Of a stretch of 64,000 bases of DNA, positions 62,056-64,000 are shown in pieces; the first letter of the stretch is position 1, and each line of letters starts with the position of its first letter. Under the pieces are notes generated by a model, which worked only from the letters and a program-made list of their open reading frames with translations, had not been told where the DNA came from and did no database searches. A program made the position numbers and the translations under genes. Source of the DNA: Bradyrhizobium sp. ARR65 (GTDB lineage: Bacteria > Pseudomonadota > Alphaproteobacteria > Rhizobiales > Xanthobacteraceae); contig NZ_AWZU01000030.1 in the NCBI RefSeq assembly GCF_000472385.1, positions 31,297 through 95,296 on the forward strand, read 5' to 3'.

Positions 62056-63396
62056 TTATTCCGTGGGGCTCGCGCCGACTTTTAGAGGATGCATCTGCGG
62101 ATCAGACATCGCGTCCATATCCGACGCCGTGATCGGTCGATCGACAGCAAAGAGATAGCAGCCTGCCGAGACAACCCCAATCAGCGCGCCGACGACGAGC
62201 GCCGGCACGAAGGATCCCGTCTTCTGCGCGATCAGCCCCGTGACGGTAGGCGCCAGCGCACCTCCGAGATAGCCGCCGAAATTTTGCACAGCCCCGATCG
62301 AAGCCGTGCAGTTGGTCGGGACCGCGACCGAACTCAAAGCCCAGGCGCAGGTGCTCGTGACGTAGACCAGAAACAGGGAAAGCGAGATGAACGCGATCGC
62401 CAGCGCATTGCTACTGACATAGGCTGCGGCGACGGTGCAGGCGGCAGTTCCGAGCAGAGCGATGGCGGCCGGATAGCTGCGGCTCTTGAGCGGCGCGACA
62501 CCCCGGCGCACCAACATGTCGGCGATGTATCCGCCGAACACGCCACCGATGACTCCGCAGGCAAATGGAACGGCCGCCGCCCATCCGGTGTATTTGACGC
62601 TCATGTGGCGTTCGATCTCGAGATAGCCGGGCAGCCAGGCGGTGTAGATCCAGGTCAAATAGATGCAACCGAAATAGCCGAAGACCATGCCCCAGGTCGT
62701 GCGGAAGCGGAACAGCAGCTTCCACTCGCGAAACGTCACCTTCGTTCGCTGGCCGGGCGGATCGCCTTGCGTCCGGTACCTGTTTTCTTGCTGGGTCAGC
62801 GCAAGTTCGTGGGGATTGCGGTAAAGCGAATACCACACGGCCGCGACGATCAAGCCGGCGACGCCCATGATCACGAACATCGCCCGCCAGCCGAATGTCA
62901 GCATCAGGAATGTCAGCAACGGTACGGCTATGGCCGTGCCGAGCGACGACGCACAGTTGAAAACGCCGGTAGCGAGGCCACGATCACGCTGATTGAACCA
63001 ATCGCGGACGACCCGCGCACCGGTCGGGAATTGCGGTGCCTCGCCGAGGCCGAGCAGAACGCGGGCTCCGAAGAATTGACCAAAGCTCTGCACAAGACCG
63101 CCGAGGAGCTGGGCCAGGGACCACAGGCTCAGACCTAACGTCAACAGGATTCGCGGGCCCAGCCTGTCGACCATGGCGCCGGTGGGCAACTGCGCGAAGG
63201 CGTAGGCCCAAAGGAAGGCGGAGAGCAGGTAACCCATATCCGCAATGGATAACCCGAGCTCCTCCCGGATCAGCGGGTTGGCAACGGCCAAAGTTGCCCG
63301 GTCGATGTAATTGACCACGCCTGCCACGACCAGCATGGTCAGCGCGACACGCTGGATCAACTTGAGACGCGGTGTCGCCTGCTCTATCCCGGACAT
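62056..63396 (-). CDS. MFS transporter, ACS family (organic/sugar acid)
   Basis: 446-residue, 12-helix transporter from the ATG at 63396, with GAGGAA just upstream; the longer frame from 63426 lacks a ribosome site. Markers: VNYIDRATLAVANPLIREEL in helix 1, AQLPTGAMVDRLGPR, LLGLGEAPQFPTGARVVRDWF and ATGVFNCASSLGTAIAVPLL, the anion:cation symporter pattern of glucarate, galactarate and hexuronate carriers. Convergent with cysNC; substrate unknown. Confidence 0.88.
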   Translation of the reverse strand: MSGIEQATPRLKLIQRVALTMLVVAGVVNYIDRATLAVANPLIREELGLSIADMGYLLSAFLWAYAFAQLPTGAMVDRLGPRILLTLGLSLWSLAQLLGGLVQSFGQFFGARVLLGLGEAPQFPTGARVVRDWFNQRDRGLATGVFNCASSLGTAIAVPLLTFLMLTFGWRAMFVIMGVAGLIVAAVWYSLYRNPHELALTQQENRYRTQGDPPGQRTKVTFREWKLLFRFRTTWGMVFGYFGCIYLTWIYTAWLPGYLEIERHMSVKYTGWAAAVPFACGVIGGVFGGYIADMLVRRGVAPLKSRSYPAAIALLGTAACTVAAAYVSSNALAIAFISLSLFLVYVTSTCAWALSSVAVPTNCTASIGAVQNFGGYLGGALAPTVTGLIAQKTGSFVPALVVGALIGVVSAGCYLFAVDRPITASDMDAMSDPQMHPLKVGASPTE

Positions 63397-63957
63397 CATT
63401 TCCTCGCTTGTTGTTTGGCGCGACACTAGTCAGCGCCTTGGTATCGATCCAGAGCGCCGCTTGCGGGATCTGTATGCGGTCTCGACATGCGCCGGCGACT
63501 TGACACGCACGCTCGGGCGGTTTGTTTGCGGAAGAGTTGCTGTGAGGTGGCGGCGTCACGGGAGCGAAACCGTGAGCGTTTGCCGCCAGCACAAGGATCC
63601 TGGAACCGGAAATTGCGTCTCTGCGTGCCGGCCCTCTTGCTCAACCATATTTGGAGCTGAAACGCCCGGCTAACCGACGCGTCCGGCGGGGGTGACCGCG
63701 AGCCCCGCGACATAAGTTGCCGCTTGCACTGGGCCACGCATTGTCCGAAAAGGCCGGCTCAGCCCATCGGGCCACGGCCACCGGTAGGACTTCAGATCGG
63801 GAAGGCGCGACGTCCTCTTCACCCGCAATCTCGCGGGCGATATAGGGTCCAACGAGCCGTGGACTAATCCGGTCCTTCGATCAAAGCCCGAGGCCGATTT
63901 CCCGGTGCGGAGCTTCGAAAGATTGCTGGACTTTCAACGAATTGTGCGGGATTTTTG
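63397..63957. other. Intergenic region before gmd
   Basis: 561 bases. Short frames on both strands overlap and have no ribosome site or recognisable product. It should contain the promoters of the MFS gene and of the gene starting at 63958; no specific elements could be fixed. Confidence 0.4.
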
Positions 63958-64000
63958 ATGGCTAAAAAACGGGCACTCATAACCGGAATCACCGGTCAGG
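63958..64000 (+). CDS. gmd: GDP-mannose 4,6-dehydratase, first codons (cut by window edge)
   Basis: The last 43 bases read MAKKRALITGITGQ, the characteristic N-terminal dinucleotide-binding start of GDP-D-mannose 4,6-dehydratase, first enzyme of GDP-fucose, GDP-rhamnose and GDP-perosamine synthesis. A possible ribosome site GCGGGAT lies ahead of the ATG. Only 14 residues are visible, so other short-chain sugar-nucleotide enzymes cannot be excluded. Confidence 0.7.
   Translation, partial: MAKKRALITGITGQ

Noticed and set aside
63426..63852. Two short minus-strand frames before gmd
   Set aside because: No ribosome sites, overlapping open frames on the other strand, and no recognisable product.

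Overview
The window looks like a chromosomal segment of a Bradyrhizobium-type alphaproteobacterium (Nitrobacteraceae). This is inferred from high GC, iron-control-element (Irr/ICE) boxes ahead of a siderophore receptor, an HpnN-type hopanoid transporter, a Gcl/Hyi/GlxR glyoxylate operon and many rhizobial-style sugar ABC operons. No rRNA, phage, IS element or CRISPR array was seen. One tRNA-Gln(CTG) is present.

Left part (1-20.8 kb). A TonB-dependent siderophore receptor runs off the left edge. Beside it lie a 79-aa unknown protein and an EntS-like MFS exporter, with three near-identical 17-bp ICE boxes between the genes. Next come a MarR regulator divergent from an RND efflux pump (adaptor plus inner-membrane pump, no outer-membrane factor), a complete branched-chain amino acid-type ABC operon (livK-H-M-G-F order of transcription), tRNA-Gln, the glyoxylate-to-glycerate operon (iclR, gcl, hyi, glxR), and a divergent CBS protein / ketopantoate-reductase-like / FAH-family trio.

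Centre (20.9-50.9 kb). About 28 kb of almost uninterrupted minus-strand carbohydrate genes, ended by a divergent rhaD on the plus strand. They resolve into three modules, each with its own ABC importer, FGGY kinase and class II aldolase. Module A: SorC regulator, CUT1 importer with two different ATPases, EryA-like kinase, 2-hydroxyacid dehydrogenase, aldolase and GlpD/EryB-like dehydrogenase. Module B: LsrB/RhaS-like importer with two permeases, stand-alone RhaD-like aldolase, D-ribulokinase-like kinase, HAD phosphatase and L-rhamnose isomerase. Module C: DeoR regulator, RbsABC-like importer, D-tagatose 3-epimerase-family enzyme, FGGY kinase and divergent fused aldolase-dehydrogenase RhaD. Modules B and C are packed so tightly that they could be one transcript. 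All four substrate-binding-protein genes of the window are followed within about 2-15 bases by GC-rich stem-loops.

Right part (51-64 kb). Small uncharacterised proteins, a CapA-family protein, a PEBP-family protein, a Gln-rich secreted peptidoglycan-binding protein, HpnN (with an exact in-frame 42-bp tandem duplication), a translationally coupled sulfate-activation operon cysQ-cysD-cysNC, an MFS organic-acid transporter, and the first codons of a GDP-mannose 4,6-dehydratase at the right edge. Starts were chosen from Shine-Dalgarno sequences, ATGA overlaps and family N-termini; where they are weak the entry says so.
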